Below, one piece after another: positions 40,706 to 49,705 of a stretch of 51,315 bases of DNA; within the stretch, counting starts at the first letter, position 1, and each line of letters opens with the position of its first letter. Origin of the DNA: Pseudomonadota bacterium (GTDB taxonomy: Bacteria > Pseudomonadota > Gammaproteobacteria > Xanthomonadales > Xanthomonadaceae); NCBI GenBank assembly GCA_023461075.1, contig JAEWNY010000068.1, forward strand, positions 1 to 51,315, written 5' to 3'. Both the position numbers and the translations under genes were made by a program. Below the pieces are notes generated by a model, which was not told where the DNA came from, did not search any database, and worked only from the letters and a program-made list of their open reading frames with translations.

Positions 40706-43705
40706 TCAGTACTTCCAGGTGACGACGAGCTGCATGTAGCGCGGCGATTGCCAGACTGTAGGCTCGCCGAAATACGGCATCTTATTGCCGGGAGTGCTTT
40801 CGTAGCGCGAATGCACGTTGATCGCCGTCTGCCGATTCAGCAGGTTGTAGACCGAGAACCGTGCCTTCAGGTCGATCGCGTCAGACGGGAGGGTCCACGT
40901 CACGCTGGCACCGAGGTCGGTGACCCAGGGCATCCGCCCGAAAGCGCCCTTGGGGGTGTATACCAGCTCGCGATTGATGCTGTTGCAGTTGGCCACGCAG
41001 AGCCAGCCCGAGCCGCCGCCGCTGAATTCTCCTGGGCCGCCGGCGCTGCGGTTGTCGTTGGGCCAGCGCACGCCGAACGCGGTGATGGGGCCACCAGAGT
41101 GCATCGTCAGAGTACCGCCGAAACTCCACATGTCGTTGAGCTTGTAGGCTCCGCGCATCTTGATCTGATGGCGGTAGTCGTTGAAGGTCGGGCCGTAGCG
41201 CTCGTTGACCGCCGGATGGTCGTAGTACTGAACCAGGTTGGTGTCGTTGTAGCCGGTGTCCGAATTCACCGGCCCTTCGATGTTGCCGTAGGACTTGGAC
41301 CACAGGTAGCTGACGTTGAACGCCCACTTGCCGTCCCAGGCGCGGTCGAGCTGGAACTCCATGCCCTTGTACGTACGCCGCGGCTTCTTGTAGCCCATGA
41401 CAATGCCGCTGCCAGTGGCGACATAGCCATCCTTCGAACTGTCGAATGTCACCCAGTCGTTGGTGTTCGGGCACCACAGCGTGGTGGACTCGCCTGGGTT
41501 CATGATCGGCCAGTCACCCGAATACCACGGGCAACCCTCGACATGGTTGATGCGCACATCCTCGACTGCACGCGTCATCCGGCGGTAGGTGGCATTGACG
41601 CCCCAGGACCATGTCGAATTGAGCGCCTGCTGGAATCCCAGGATGTATTCGTCCAGGAACACCTGCTTCAGATCCCGCGCAACCGCCGTGCGCAAATCGG
41701 TCGGCGCCGGCGCGTTGCCGTCGGTGTTGACCGGGCCTAACTGGGCGCCGACGTTCGGGAACAGGTAGGTGGCGCCGGTCACCGGATCCGTTCGCTCGCT
41801 CCAGCCATTGAGCACGTAATAGGTGTGTTCGTCGGTCGTGCCGCCACCGAAATAATCGGTCAGCTTGTTGGTCAGCGGCGTGTAGTAACGCCCGGCGTTG
41901 CCGAACAGCTTCATGCTGCCATCGCCCGTCATGTCCCAGCTGAAACCCAGGCGCGGCGAGATCATGTCGCTGAAATCGGCCTTGGCGAACGTCGCGCCGG
42001 AGGCCAAGGTGTTCTCGAACTTGTCGGCTCGAAGGCCCAGGCTCAGCAACAGGTTAGGAGTGACGCTCCAGACATCCTCGATGTAGATCGCCTGCGCCTC
42101 TGTCGAGACTGGTGCGCCGGTGATGTAGCGGCGGGCGTCGATGTAGGCGTTGACGCTGGGAGGGATGATCGTGCCGTTGGGAAGCTGCGGGTTCGGCGTC
42201 GTGGCATTCCGTATGACCCCGAACACCGTGTAGCTGGAGCCATCGCCCGGATAGAAACGCTCACTGTTCGAATCCATGATCTCGCGGTCCATGCCGAACC
42301 GGAGCAGGTGATTGCCCAGGGTCCATTCGAAGTCGAGGCGGGCCGCTTGACGCTCGTCGTATCGATTGCTGACGCTGCCGTTGCTCGGGTGGCAGCCCTC
42401 CTGCCGGGTGCGCGGCCCGAACACCGTCGTGTACGTGGCATTGCGACCGACGATGCTGCATTCCGCGGCGGAGGGGCTGCCAGCTGTGGCGCTCCGCTCG
42501 TTCACGCCGTACATCGCCTTGGCCACGAAGTTGTCTGTGAAATGACCGGTGTAGGTCAGTGACCAGTTGTCGCCGCCGGACCCGCTATAGCTCTCGCCCA
42601 GCTTCGCCCCGCGCGCCGCGCTGTCCCAGTCGTATTCGTAGTTCTCGGTATCCGATTCCGCCTTGTCGGAGAACGCCAGCAATTCCAGGAGGTGGTTGTC
42701 GTTGATCCGCCAATCGAGCTTGGCGCCCCAGAAGTTGTTGTTGCTGTCGGTATACCAGGCTTCGGTGGAGTCGATGTCCCTAGGGTTGCTGTCGCGTTTC
42801 TCGAACATGCCGAAGAAGAACAGGCGGTCCTGCACGATTGCACCGGATGCCCAAACGTTCGCCTTGTAGAAGGATCCTTTGTCACGGCTCGTGCGGTCAC
42901 GTTCGTCCAGGGTGCCGTCGCTGTGGAACCGGTCCCGACGGTTCGATGCCCACTCCTTGGGCTCGATCGTCAACTCGGCACCGGCTTGGAACTGGTTGGT
43001 ACCGCGCCGGGTCACCGCGTTGATGACGCCGCCGGTGCTGCGACCGAACTCGGCGGAATAGCCACCCGTCTTGACCTGGAACTCCTCGTAGAAGCCGAAC
43101 GGGACCGAGGAGAAGCCCTGACGCCGATACGGATCGGTGACGTTCAGGCCGTTGATGTAGACCACGTTCTCCGCCACCGATGAGCCTCCGAACGTGAGAC
43201 CGCCGAAGGTGGCACCGGAGGACACGACACCGGGCGCCAGCAAGGCGACCGCGCCGATGCTCTGGTCCACGGGCATGCGGGAGAGCTCTTCGCGATTGAT
43301 GTTGGTCGCCGATTCGGTCGAGCGCACATCCACGCGGTTGATCACCCGATTGCCAATCACCTGCACCGTGTCCAACGATCCGCCATCGGCACCCGCCGCC
43401 AGATTGACCGTGGTGGTTCCACCCAGCGAGACATTCGCATCGAGGGTACGTCCCGCTGATTCCACGCGGTAGTCGCCGACCGGGAGCTGGCCGATGCGGT
43501 AGCTGCCATCGGACCCGGCCACGATGGTGCGGCTGAAACCGGTGGAGGGATTGGTGATGGTGATCTGGGCGCCCGGTTCGGCACGACCCGCGATCGCACC
43601 GGTCACGCTCTGCGCCATCACCTGCCCCGCGGACATCGACAGCAGGCATGCGCCCACCATCGCCGCCAGCGCCGAACGCCTGAATTGACCGACCTTCACT
43701 GCCAT
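40706..43705 (-). CDS. TonB-dependent receptor, Oar-like with N-terminal carboxypeptidase-regulatory domain
   Basis: A 999-residue outer-membrane receptor. Signal peptide about 1-32 (GQVMAQ); Ig-like carboxypeptidase-regulatory domain about 33-95 (AQITITNPSTGFSRTIVAG, GDYRVE); TonB box SLDTVQVIGN near 112; plug about 120-230 (VVYINGLNVTDPYRRQGF, GGVINAVTRRGTNQF); beta-barrel to the end with terminal aromatic VVTWKY. GGAGGG precedes ATG 43705, which rejects the longer frame. The ligand is unknown; divergent orientation to the NlpC/P60-epimerase operon suggests import of peptides, perhaps muropeptides. Confidence 0.92.
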   Translation of the reverse strand: MAVKVGQFRRSALAAMVGACLLSMSAGQVMAQSVTGAIAGRAEPGAQITITNPSTGFSRTIVAGSDGSYRIGQLPVGDYRVESAGRTLDANVSLGGTTTVNLAAGADGGSLDTVQVIGNRVINRVDVRSTESATNINREELSRMPVDQSIGAVALLAPGVVSSGATFGGLTFGGSSVAENVVYINGLNVTDPYRRQGFSSVPFGFYEEFQVKTGGYSAEFGRSTGGVINAVTRRGTNQFQAGAELTIEPKEWASNRRDRFHSDGTLDERDRTSRDKGSFYKANVWASGAIVQDRLFFFGMFEKRDSNPRDIDSTEAWYTDSNNNFWGAKLDWRINDNHLLELLAFSDKAESDTENYEYDWDSAARGAKLGESYSGSGGDNWSLTYTGHFTDNFVAKAMYGVNERSATAGSPSAAECSIVGRNATYTTVFGPRTRQEGCHPSNGSVSNRYDERQAARLDFEWTLGNHLLRFGMDREIMDSNSERFYPGDGSSYTVFGVIRNATTPNPQLPNGTIIPPSVNAYIDARRYITGAPVSTEAQAIYIEDVWSVTPNLLLSLGLRADKFENTLASGATFAKADFSDMISPRLGFSWDMTGDGSMKLFGNAGRYYTPLTNKLTDYFGGGTTDEHTYYVLNGWSERTDPVTGATYLFPNVGAQLGPVNTDGNAPAPTDLRTAVARDLKQVFLDEYILGFQQALNSTWSWGVNATYRRMTRAVEDVRINHVEGCPWYSGDWPIMNPGESTTLWCPNTNDWVTFDSSKDGYVATGSGIVMGYKKPRRTYKGMEFQLDRAWDGKWAFNVSYLWSKSYGNIEGPVNSDTGYNDTNLVQYYDHPAVNERYGPTFNDYRHQIKMRGAYKLNDMWSFGGTLTMHSGGPITAFGVRWPNDNRSAGGPGEFSGGGSGWLCVANCNSINRELVYTPKGAFGRMPWVTDLGASVTWTLPSDAIDLKARFSVYNLLNRQTAINVHSRYESTPGNKMPYFGEPTVWQSPRYMQLVVTWKY

Positions 43706-43901
43706 TGCGCTTCCCTCCGGTTGACTCAAATGTAGGCCGCCGCCGCGACGCAGGATTCGCTGCGCGATCGTCGACAAGTTGGAATGTGGTGCATGCGAAG
43801 GCTCGTCAGGTCGCTACCGCGGTCGCTGGGCAAACGGCCCGACGAATTCCAACCGGCGTTGATCTGCACTGGCGCACCCCCTTCCTCCGCACTGCGCGAT
43901 C

Positions 43902-43930
43902 TGTGTAGCACGCAGTTTTCGGTCGGTCAA
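43902..43930 (-). promoter_or_regulatory. Candidate promoter of the TonB-dependent receptor gene
   Basis: Minus-strand TTGACC (43930-43925), 17-nt spacer, TACACA (43907-43902). The -35 matches well, the -10 moderately. The leader to ATG 43705 would be about 190 nt with no visible gene. The A/T-rich stretch 43930-43975 also contains the TATAAA likely used by the divergent operon, so a shared regulator site is possible here. Confidence 0.45.
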
Positions 43931-43992
43931 TAAATTATTCCGTCAAGCCGTGCTATAAAAATAAATACCTATTCCCAGCTGGACGCCCGATC

Positions 43993-45438
43993 GTGACGCG
44001 CTCTGCAAAAACCCATGGTTTCCTGCCGTTTTTCTTGTTCGCCGCGTGTTGGGTGGCAGGCTGTGCGACCGCGCCTCGTTCGCCGGAATCTGCCGCACCG
44101 CAACACGTTTCAGACTCCCAGTCAGCCTCCCAGCCGATCATTCCTTACGTTTCCAGCGGCCAGCAAACGGCCACGCACTGGATCGCCCGCGCGGATGCCG
44201 CCAACGCGACCTTGCTGGACGAGGCGGCGATCGCGGAGCAAAACGCTCGCCTCATCGTCGAAGACCCCAGCGTCCACGACCTGCGGGCTGTCGCCGCCAC
44301 GCTGCCCGGCGGTGAGGTGCGGGGAATGATCGAAAGACTCTCCAAGTTGCCGACCAGCAAGCGTTATGACGTGCGGGGACGCGAGGTTACGGCGACCACG
44401 CTGCAGGGCTGGTTGCGCGACGCCGCGATCGATGCCCTGCCGGCGAACGTCAAGGTCCGGCACGCGCTGGTGACGCAGCGTGCCGACCTGCGCAGCTTCC
44501 CGACTGCCACGCGCGTATTCAATCGCGCCGGAGACACCGACATCGACCGCTTCCAGGAAAGCGCGGTCTTCCCCGGCACGCCTGCGCTGGTGCTGCACGA
44601 AAGCCGCGACCGCGACTGGGTGTTCGTCCTGACCCAGCGCTATGCGGCGTGGATGCGCCGCGACCACCTTGCCATCGGAACCACCGCGGATGTCTTCGGT
44701 TACGCGGACAAGCAACCTTGGCTGGTGGTGACCGGCGCGCGTGCCGAAACCGTCTACACGCCCGAACAGCCGCAGCTCTCGCGGCTGGGCCTGGACATGG
44801 GCACGCGCGTGCCGCTGCTCGCCGATTGGCCGGAAGATCGGCAGGTCAACGGCCAACTGCCGGCCGGGGCCTGGGTCGTGCAACTGCCGATCCGCGATGA
44901 CGAAGGCCGGCTGCAATTCTCGCCGGCCCTGCTTCCGAAATCTTCCGATGTCGCCAGCGAATATCTGCCGCTGAACACGCGCAACGTGCTGACGCAGAGT
45001 TTCAAGTTTCTCGGTGAGCGCTATGGCTGGGGCCATAGCTACGATGCCCGCGACTGCAGCGGATTCGTGTCCGAGGTGTATGCCGGCTTCGGTTTGCAGA
45101 TGCCGCGCAACACCAGCGACCAGGGCAAGAGCCCGGCCTTCAATACCCTGGAAGTGCCGGCCTCGATGTCACGCGATGAACGCCTCGCGCTGATGAAGAC
45201 GCTGCAACCGGGCGACCTGGTCTACATCCCCGGCCACGTGATGATGGTGATCGGCCACGAGGATGGACTCACCTATGTCATCCACGATACGCCCGGGGTG
45301 CGCTATGCCGATGTATCGGGGCAGGTACAGCGCTATCCGCTCAATGCCGTTTCGGTGACGCCGCTGGAGCCGATCAAGTCGGACGGCGATTCGCTCTACA
45401 TCGACAAGGTCTACAGCATCCAGCGCATGCGCCGCTGA
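43993..45438 (+). CDS. NlpC/P60 peptidoglycan endopeptidase lipoprotein with SH3 domains
   Basis: A 481-residue lipoprotein (lipobox WVAGCATA, Cys near 24). An N-terminal helical cap (about 60-150) leads to bacterial SH3-type domains (about 155-325) with TPALVLHESRDRDWVFV and YAAWMRRDHLAIG. The C-terminal NlpC/P60 domain (about 330-478) has YGWGHSYDARDCSGFVSEVY (nucleophile Cys) and PGHVMMVIGH (His). It should cut the D-Glu to diamino-acid bond or trim L-Ala-D-Glu from murein peptides. The start is GTG. First gene of the operon with the dipeptide epimerase. Confidence 0.92.
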   Translation: MTRSAKTHGFLPFFLFAACWVAGCATAPRSPESAAPQHVSDSQSASQPIIPYVSSGQQTATHWIARADAANATLLDEAAIAEQNARLIVEDPSVHDLRAVAATLPGGEVRGMIERLSKLPTSKRYDVRGREVTATTLQGWLRDAAIDALPANVKVRHALVTQRADLRSFPTATRVFNRAGDTDIDRFQESAVFPGTPALVLHESRDRDWVFVLTQRYAAWMRRDHLAIGTTADVFGYADKQPWLVVTGARAETVYTPEQPQLSRLGLDMGTRVPLLADWPEDRQVNGQLPAGAWVVQLPIRDDEGRLQFSPALLPKSSDVASEYLPLNTRNVLTQSFKFLGERYGWGHSYDARDCSGFVSEVYAGFGLQMPRNTSDQGKSPAFNTLEVPASMSRDERLALMKTLQPGDLVYIPGHVMMVIGHEDGLTYVIHDTPGVRYADVSGQVQRYPLNAVSVTPLEPIKSDGDSLYIDKVYSIQRMRR

Positions 45439-45469
45439 ACGCGGCTGGGGAAAATCGGGGAAATCACAG

Positions 45470-46570
45470 ATGAAGATCACCTCCATCGAGCTCGGCATCC
45501 TCAATGTGCCGTTGAAGACGCCGTTCAAGACCGCGCTGCGCAGCGTGGATCATGTCGAGGACGTCATCGTGCAGATACGCACCGATGACGGCGCCACCGG
45601 CTGGGGCGGCGCACCGGCGACCGCGGTCATCACCGGCGATACCCATGGTTCGATCGTCGATGCGATCCGCCACTACATCGCGCCCCGCCTCGTCGGCCGC
45701 GACATCGCCGAGCTCAATCGCAACGTCGCGATGGTGCAATCGGCTCTGGAGCGCAACACTAGCGCCAAGGCGGCGGTGGAGATCGCGCTGTACGACCTGT
45801 TCGGCCAGCTGCACGGCGCACCCACCTACCAGTTGCTGGGCGGCGGCGATCCGGTGGTCAGCACCGACATCACCATCAGCGTGGACTACATCGACAAGAT
45901 GGTCGCCGATTCGATCAGTGCGGTCGAACGCGGCTTCTCGGCGCTGAAGATCAAGGTCGGCAAGGACATCGGCGTGGACATCGAGCGCGTGCGCGCGATC
46001 CACGCAGCGGTCGAGGGCCGCGCCCTGCTCCGCCTCGACGCCAACCAGGGCTGGACCGCGAAACAGGCGGTATTCGCGCTGCAGCAATTGGAGGACGCAG
46101 GCGTGCACCTCGAACTGGTCGAGCAACCGGTCAAGGCCAGCGACATCTCGGGCCTGAAGTTCGTTACCGAGCGCGTGCACACGCCGGTGATGGCCGACGA
46201 GTCCGTGTTCGGCCCGAGCGAAGTCATCGAACTGATCCGCCTGCGCGCTGCCGACATCATCAACATCAAGCTGATGAAGACCGGCGGCCTGTCGCGCGCC
46301 ATCCAGATCGCCGACATCGCCGGCATCCACGGCATCGACTGCATGATGGGCTGCATGCTGGAGTCGTCGGTCAGCGTCGCCGCCGCCGCGCACCTGGCCG
46401 CCGCCAAGTCGCAGGTAATCACCAAGATCGACCTGGACGGGCCTTCCTTGTGCGTCAGCGATCCGGTCATCGGCGCCACCGTGTTCAACGAGGCCGAGAT
46501 CACCCTGGGCGATGCCCCAGGCTTCGGCGTGCGCGAAGTGCCCGGCCTGCAACCGGTGCCGGGCCGCTGA
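45470..46570 (+). CDS. ycjG: L-Ala-D/L-Glu (dipeptide) epimerase
   Basis: A 366-residue enolase-superfamily enzyme. KxK is in SALKIKVGKD (about 161-170), metal ligands in RLDANQGW (Asp), LVEQPVKA (Glu) and MADESVFG (Asp), opposite-face Lys in INIKLMKTGG, and the dipeptide-binding DxD in KIDLDGP near 322. It turns L-Ala-D-Glu, released from peptidoglycan, into L-Ala-L-Glu that normal peptidases can use. Its place right after an NlpC/P60 endopeptidase matches that substrate. Confidence 0.93.
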   Translation: MKITSIELGILNVPLKTPFKTALRSVDHVEDVIVQIRTDDGATGWGGAPATAVITGDTHGSIVDAIRHYIAPRLVGRDIAELNRNVAMVQSALERNTSAKAAVEIALYDLFGQLHGAPTYQLLGGGDPVVSTDITISVDYIDKMVADSISAVERGFSALKIKVGKDIGVDIERVRAIHAAVEGRALLRLDANQGWTAKQAVFALQQLEDAGVHLELVEQPVKASDISGLKFVTERVHTPVMADESVFGPSEVIELIRLRAADIINIKLMKTGGLSRAIQIADIAGIHGIDCMMGCMLESSVSVAAAAHLAAAKSQVITKIDLDGPSLCVSDPVIGATVFNEAEITLGDAPGFGVREVPGLQPVPGR

Positions 46571-46573
46571 GCC

Positions 46574-47434
46574 ATGCCGCTCTTGCGCATCCGCGCCGAG
46601 CGTGACCGGATGTCGGCGATGGAGCGGCGGATCGCCGACTACATCGTCGACAACGCGCATTTCCTGCGCGACTACTCCTCGCAGCAGCTGGCCGATGCGC
46701 TCGGCATCAGCCAGTCGTCGATCGTCAAGTTCTCGCAGAAGTTGGGGTTCAAGGGTTATCCCGACCTCAAGTTCTCGATCGGCGAAGCCCTCGCGCGCGA
46801 GGGCGGCAACGGCAATGGCAACGGCCGCCATGAGGAGCAAGCCGCGCCCGCGCCGATGCATCCCCACGCGCAGGTTGCCGACGACCTGTGGCGACGCAAA
46901 TCCGAGGCCGAGGAGGAAACCCGGCTGCTCAACCCGCCGGAAAACATCGACGCGATCGCCCGCGCCATCCATCGCGCCAACGCGGTGTTCGTGATCGGCC
47001 TGGGCGAGGATGGCATCCCGGCGCGCGCCTTCGCGATGAAACTCTCCCTGCTCGGCATCCTCGCCGTGCACCATTTCGATCCTGCGCTGATGGCGGCGGG
47101 CCTGTCCGGCGCGGGCGAGCGCGATGTGTTGCTGGTGTTCTCCGAGCAAGGCCAGCAACCGATGCTCACCCGCATGCTGCAGGACTTCCAGCCGCGGATC
47201 GGCCACGTGATCAGCGTGACCCGGCATTCGCCCAATCCGCTGCGTGCGCAGGCCGACCTGGCGCTGTTGGTATCCGCGCACGATGACCGCCCGCACATCG
47301 CGCCCCTGCTCTACCAGGCGGCCCTGCAGCAGTTGCTCGACCTGATCTTCGTCCTGCTCTGCGATGCCCGCAAGCAAAGGCTGGAAGCAGTCAATACCAA
47401 TCTGGAGCGGATGCAGGAGATACTCTCGCCATGA
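46574..47434 (+). CDS. MurR/RpiR-family regulator with SIS domain
   Basis: A 286-residue regulator. The N-terminal HTH_6 domain (about 1-78) has SSQQLADALGISQSSIVKF and GFKGYPDLKF. A Gly/Asn-rich linker (about 85-95) leads to a SIS domain (about 125-260) with FVIGLGEDGIPARAFAMKL and VFSEQGQQP. SIS domains bind phosphosugars such as MurNAc-6-phosphate. It is encoded inside the operon (3 nt after the epimerase, overlapping the next gene by ATGA) and is the likely sensor of cell-wall breakdown products. Confidence 0.92.
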   Translation: MPLLRIRAERDRMSAMERRIADYIVDNAHFLRDYSSQQLADALGISQSSIVKFSQKLGFKGYPDLKFSIGEALAREGGNGNGNGRHEEQAAPAPMHPHAQVADDLWRRKSEAEEETRLLNPPENIDAIARAIHRANAVFVIGLGEDGIPARAFAMKLSLLGILAVHHFDPALMAAGLSGAGERDVLLVFSEQGQQPMLTRMLQDFQPRIGHVISVTRHSPNPLRAQADLALLVSAHDDRPHIAPLLYQAALQQLLDLIFVLLCDARKQRLEAVNTNLERMQEILSP

Positions 47435-48258
47435 ACACGGACATGACGATGCGACATCGAACCCTCGCGCTCATCGCCGCGCCGCTGCTGCTGGCGGCCT
47501 GCGCGACCGCGCCGACGACGGCGGTCGGCATTCAAGCCAACACGGTCGCCCCTGCCACGCCGAATGCCTGGTCCAACGCCGACCAGATGATCGTGGTCAC
47601 CAGCCAGGATTGGGATGCCGTACGCGGCACGATGCGGCGCTTCGAACGCAACGGGCGCACATGGCGACAGGTCGGCGCCGCGACACCGGTGATGCTGGGC
47701 CGCACCGGCATCGCCTGGGGCACTGGCCTGCACCCGATGCCGCAGGACGGCGGCCCGGCACCCAAGCAAGAAGGCGACGGCAAGAGCCCGGCCGGCGTGT
47801 TCGGGATCGGCATCGCCTTCGGTTATCCGGAACGGGTAGACACCCGACTCGACTACCGGCAGATGCAGGCGACGAATTGGTGCATGGATGTGCCCGGCTC
47901 GCCGCTCTACAACCGCATCGTCGACAGCCGCGAAGTCGGCGAGGCGGCGGTCAAGGGTTCCACCGAACCGATGCGTCTGGACATCCATGACAACGGCGAT
48001 CAGCGCTACAAGATCGGCTTTGTCATCCGCCACAATGACCAGAACGTCGAGCGCGGCGGTAGCTGCATCTTCGCCCATCTCTGGGGCAACCCGGACAAGA
48101 CCACCGCCGGCTGCACGGCGATGGCTGAGCCTGCAATGCGCGAGACGCTGGCATGGCTGGAGCCGCAGGCGCACCCGGTCTTCGTGCAGCTGACCGAGGC
48201 CGAATACGAAAGCAAGCAACGCGACTGGCAGTTGCCCGCCCGTACCACCTTCCACTGA
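47431..48258 (+). CDS. YkuD-type L,D-transpeptidase-fold lipoprotein
   Basis: A 275-residue lipoprotein (LLLAACATA lipobox near residue 24). The YkuD-like domain (about 60-265) includes KSPAGVFGIGIAFGY, HNDQNVERGGSCIFAHLWG and KTTAGCTAMAE, the His and Cys positions of the catalytic motif. It belongs to the YafK-like branch, where members can cross-link, attach or cut at diaminopimelate; hydrolysis (L,D-carboxypeptidase-like) is possible. The start overlaps the regulator stop by ATGA. Confidence 0.88.
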   Translation: MNTDMTMRHRTLALIAAPLLLAACATAPTTAVGIQANTVAPATPNAWSNADQMIVVTSQDWDAVRGTMRRFERNGRTWRQVGAATPVMLGRTGIAWGTGLHPMPQDGGPAPKQEGDGKSPAGVFGIGIAFGYPERVDTRLDYRQMQATNWCMDVPGSPLYNRIVDSREVGEAAVKGSTEPMRLDIHDNGDQRYKIGFVIRHNDQNVERGGSCIFAHLWGNPDKTTAGCTAMAEPAMRETLAWLEPQAHPVFVQLTEAEYESKQRDWQLPARTTFH

Positions 48259-48266
48259 GACCGTCC

Positions 48267-49538
48267 ATGCGAATTCCCTTTTCCGCCACCACGCGGGTGA
48301 TGCTGGCGCTCGCCGCCGCCGCGATCATCGGGCTGTTCCTCGCATGGTTCTCGCCCGAACTCGGCACGCGGGTGGCCGCGGTCGCGCAACCGATCGGCAA
48401 GCTATGGCTCAATGCCCTGCAGATGACCGTGGTGCCGCTGGTCGCGACATTGGTGGTGCTCGGCGTGTCCAATGCGCGCGATGCCGCCGCCTCCGGCCGA
48501 ACTGCCAAACGCGCCATCATCATCTTCCTGGTGGTGTTGACCCTGGCGGCAACCTTCGCCGCGATCGCCGCGCCATTGTTCCTGTCATGGATGCCGCACA
48601 GCCAGGAGTTGATGGAGGCCCTCAAGGGAACCGCCGGCACCGCCACCGAAGCCACCGCGCCCAAGGCCGCGGACTGGCTGACCGGGATCATCCCGAGCAA
48701 TGCGATCGCCGCCGCGGCCGCCAGCGCGATGCTGCCACTGGTGGTGTTCTCGCTGTTCTTCGGTTTCGCGCTGACCCGGATCGAAGCGCACCGCCACGAG
48801 CGCCTGCTGGAAATGGTGCAGGCGATCTGCGATGTGATGATCGTGATCGTGCGCTGGGTGCTGGCGGTCGCGCCGATCGGCGTGTTCGCGCTGGTGCTGG
48901 CGGTGACCGCGCAGGCCGGCGCATCGACCTTGAGCGCGCTCGGCATCTACATCGGCATGTTGTGCGTGCTCTACCTGATCGCCACCGCGATGCTCTATCC
49001 GCTGGTGCGGATCTGGACCGGGCGCCCGCTCGGCCACTTCGCCAACTCCATCTTCCCCGCGCAGGCGGTGGCGATGAGCACGCAGTCTTCGCTCGCCTCG
49101 CTGCCGGCGATGCTGCAGGTGGCGCAGCGCAAGCTGGGCATCCCGCTGCCGATCGCCTCGCTGGTGCTGCCGATGGCGGTCTCGCTGTTCCGCCTGACCA
49201 GCCCGATACAGTACATCGGCGTGGCCGCCTTCATCGCCTGGGCCTACGGCATCGAGATCGGCCCGCTGCAATGGGCGACCGCCGTCGTGCTGGCGGTGGT
49301 GGTCAGCCTGGGCTCGGTCGGCCTGCCCGGCCAGGTCAGCTTCATGGCCACCAATATGCCGGTCAGTCAGGCGCTCGGCCTGCCGATCGAGCCCTTCGGC
49401 CTGCTGCTGGCGGTGGACACCATCCCCGACGTGTTCGCCACGCTCGGCAACGTCACCGGCGATGTATCGGCGGCGGCGATGGTGCAAGGTCGCAACGTGC
49501 CGGTCGACGGGCTGGCATCCACCGCCGCGGGCGATTAA
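48267..49538 (+). CDS. Dicarboxylate/amino-acid:cation symporter
   Basis: A 423-residue GltP/DctA-family carrier with about eight membrane segments and re-entrant loops. QAVAMSTQSSLASLPAML is the first re-entrant loop region, and VDTIPDVFATLGNVTGD is the substrate/cation-binding helix. It takes up glutamate, aspartate or C4-acids with H+ or Na+. It begins 8 nt after the YkuD gene, so it is part of the peptidoglycan-peptide operon, where import of glutamate or a small Glu-containing product fits. Confidence 0.9.
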   Translation: MRIPFSATTRVMLALAAAAIIGLFLAWFSPELGTRVAAVAQPIGKLWLNALQMTVVPLVATLVVLGVSNARDAAASGRTAKRAIIIFLVVLTLAATFAAIAAPLFLSWMPHSQELMEALKGTAGTATEATAPKAADWLTGIIPSNAIAAAAASAMLPLVVFSLFFGFALTRIEAHRHERLLEMVQAICDVMIVIVRWVLAVAPIGVFALVLAVTAQAGASTLSALGIYIGMLCVLYLIATAMLYPLVRIWTGRPLGHFANSIFPAQAVAMSTQSSLASLPAMLQVAQRKLGIPLPIASLVLPMAVSLFRLTSPIQYIGVAAFIAWAYGIEIGPLQWATAVVLAVVVSLGSVGLPGQVSFMATNMPVSQALGLPIEPFGLLLAVDTIPDVFATLGNVTGDVSAAAMVQGRNVPVDGLASTAAGD

Positions 49539-49558
49539 ACTGCGCCTCTCCGCTAGAC

Positions 49559-49634
<76 letters not shown>

Positions 49635-49640
49635 ACACCG

Positions 49641-49665
49641 GGAACCCGCCGCAAGGCGGGTTTCC
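49641..49665 (+). terminator. Terminator after tRNA-Ala
   Basis: Stem AACCCGCC / GGCGGGTT with a GCAA tetraloop, flanking GG/CC, followed by TGTTT. It begins 7 nt past the tRNA CCA. Confidence 0.85.
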
Positions 49666-49705
49666 TGTTTCGCGATCCTCCACCCGGCCATCTACACTGC
49701 ATCGC

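Noticed and set aside
45464..47377. 637-codon minus-strand frame
   Set aside because: Antisense to the dipeptide epimerase and MurR/RpiR genes; Asp/His/Arg-rich shadow with no family motif.
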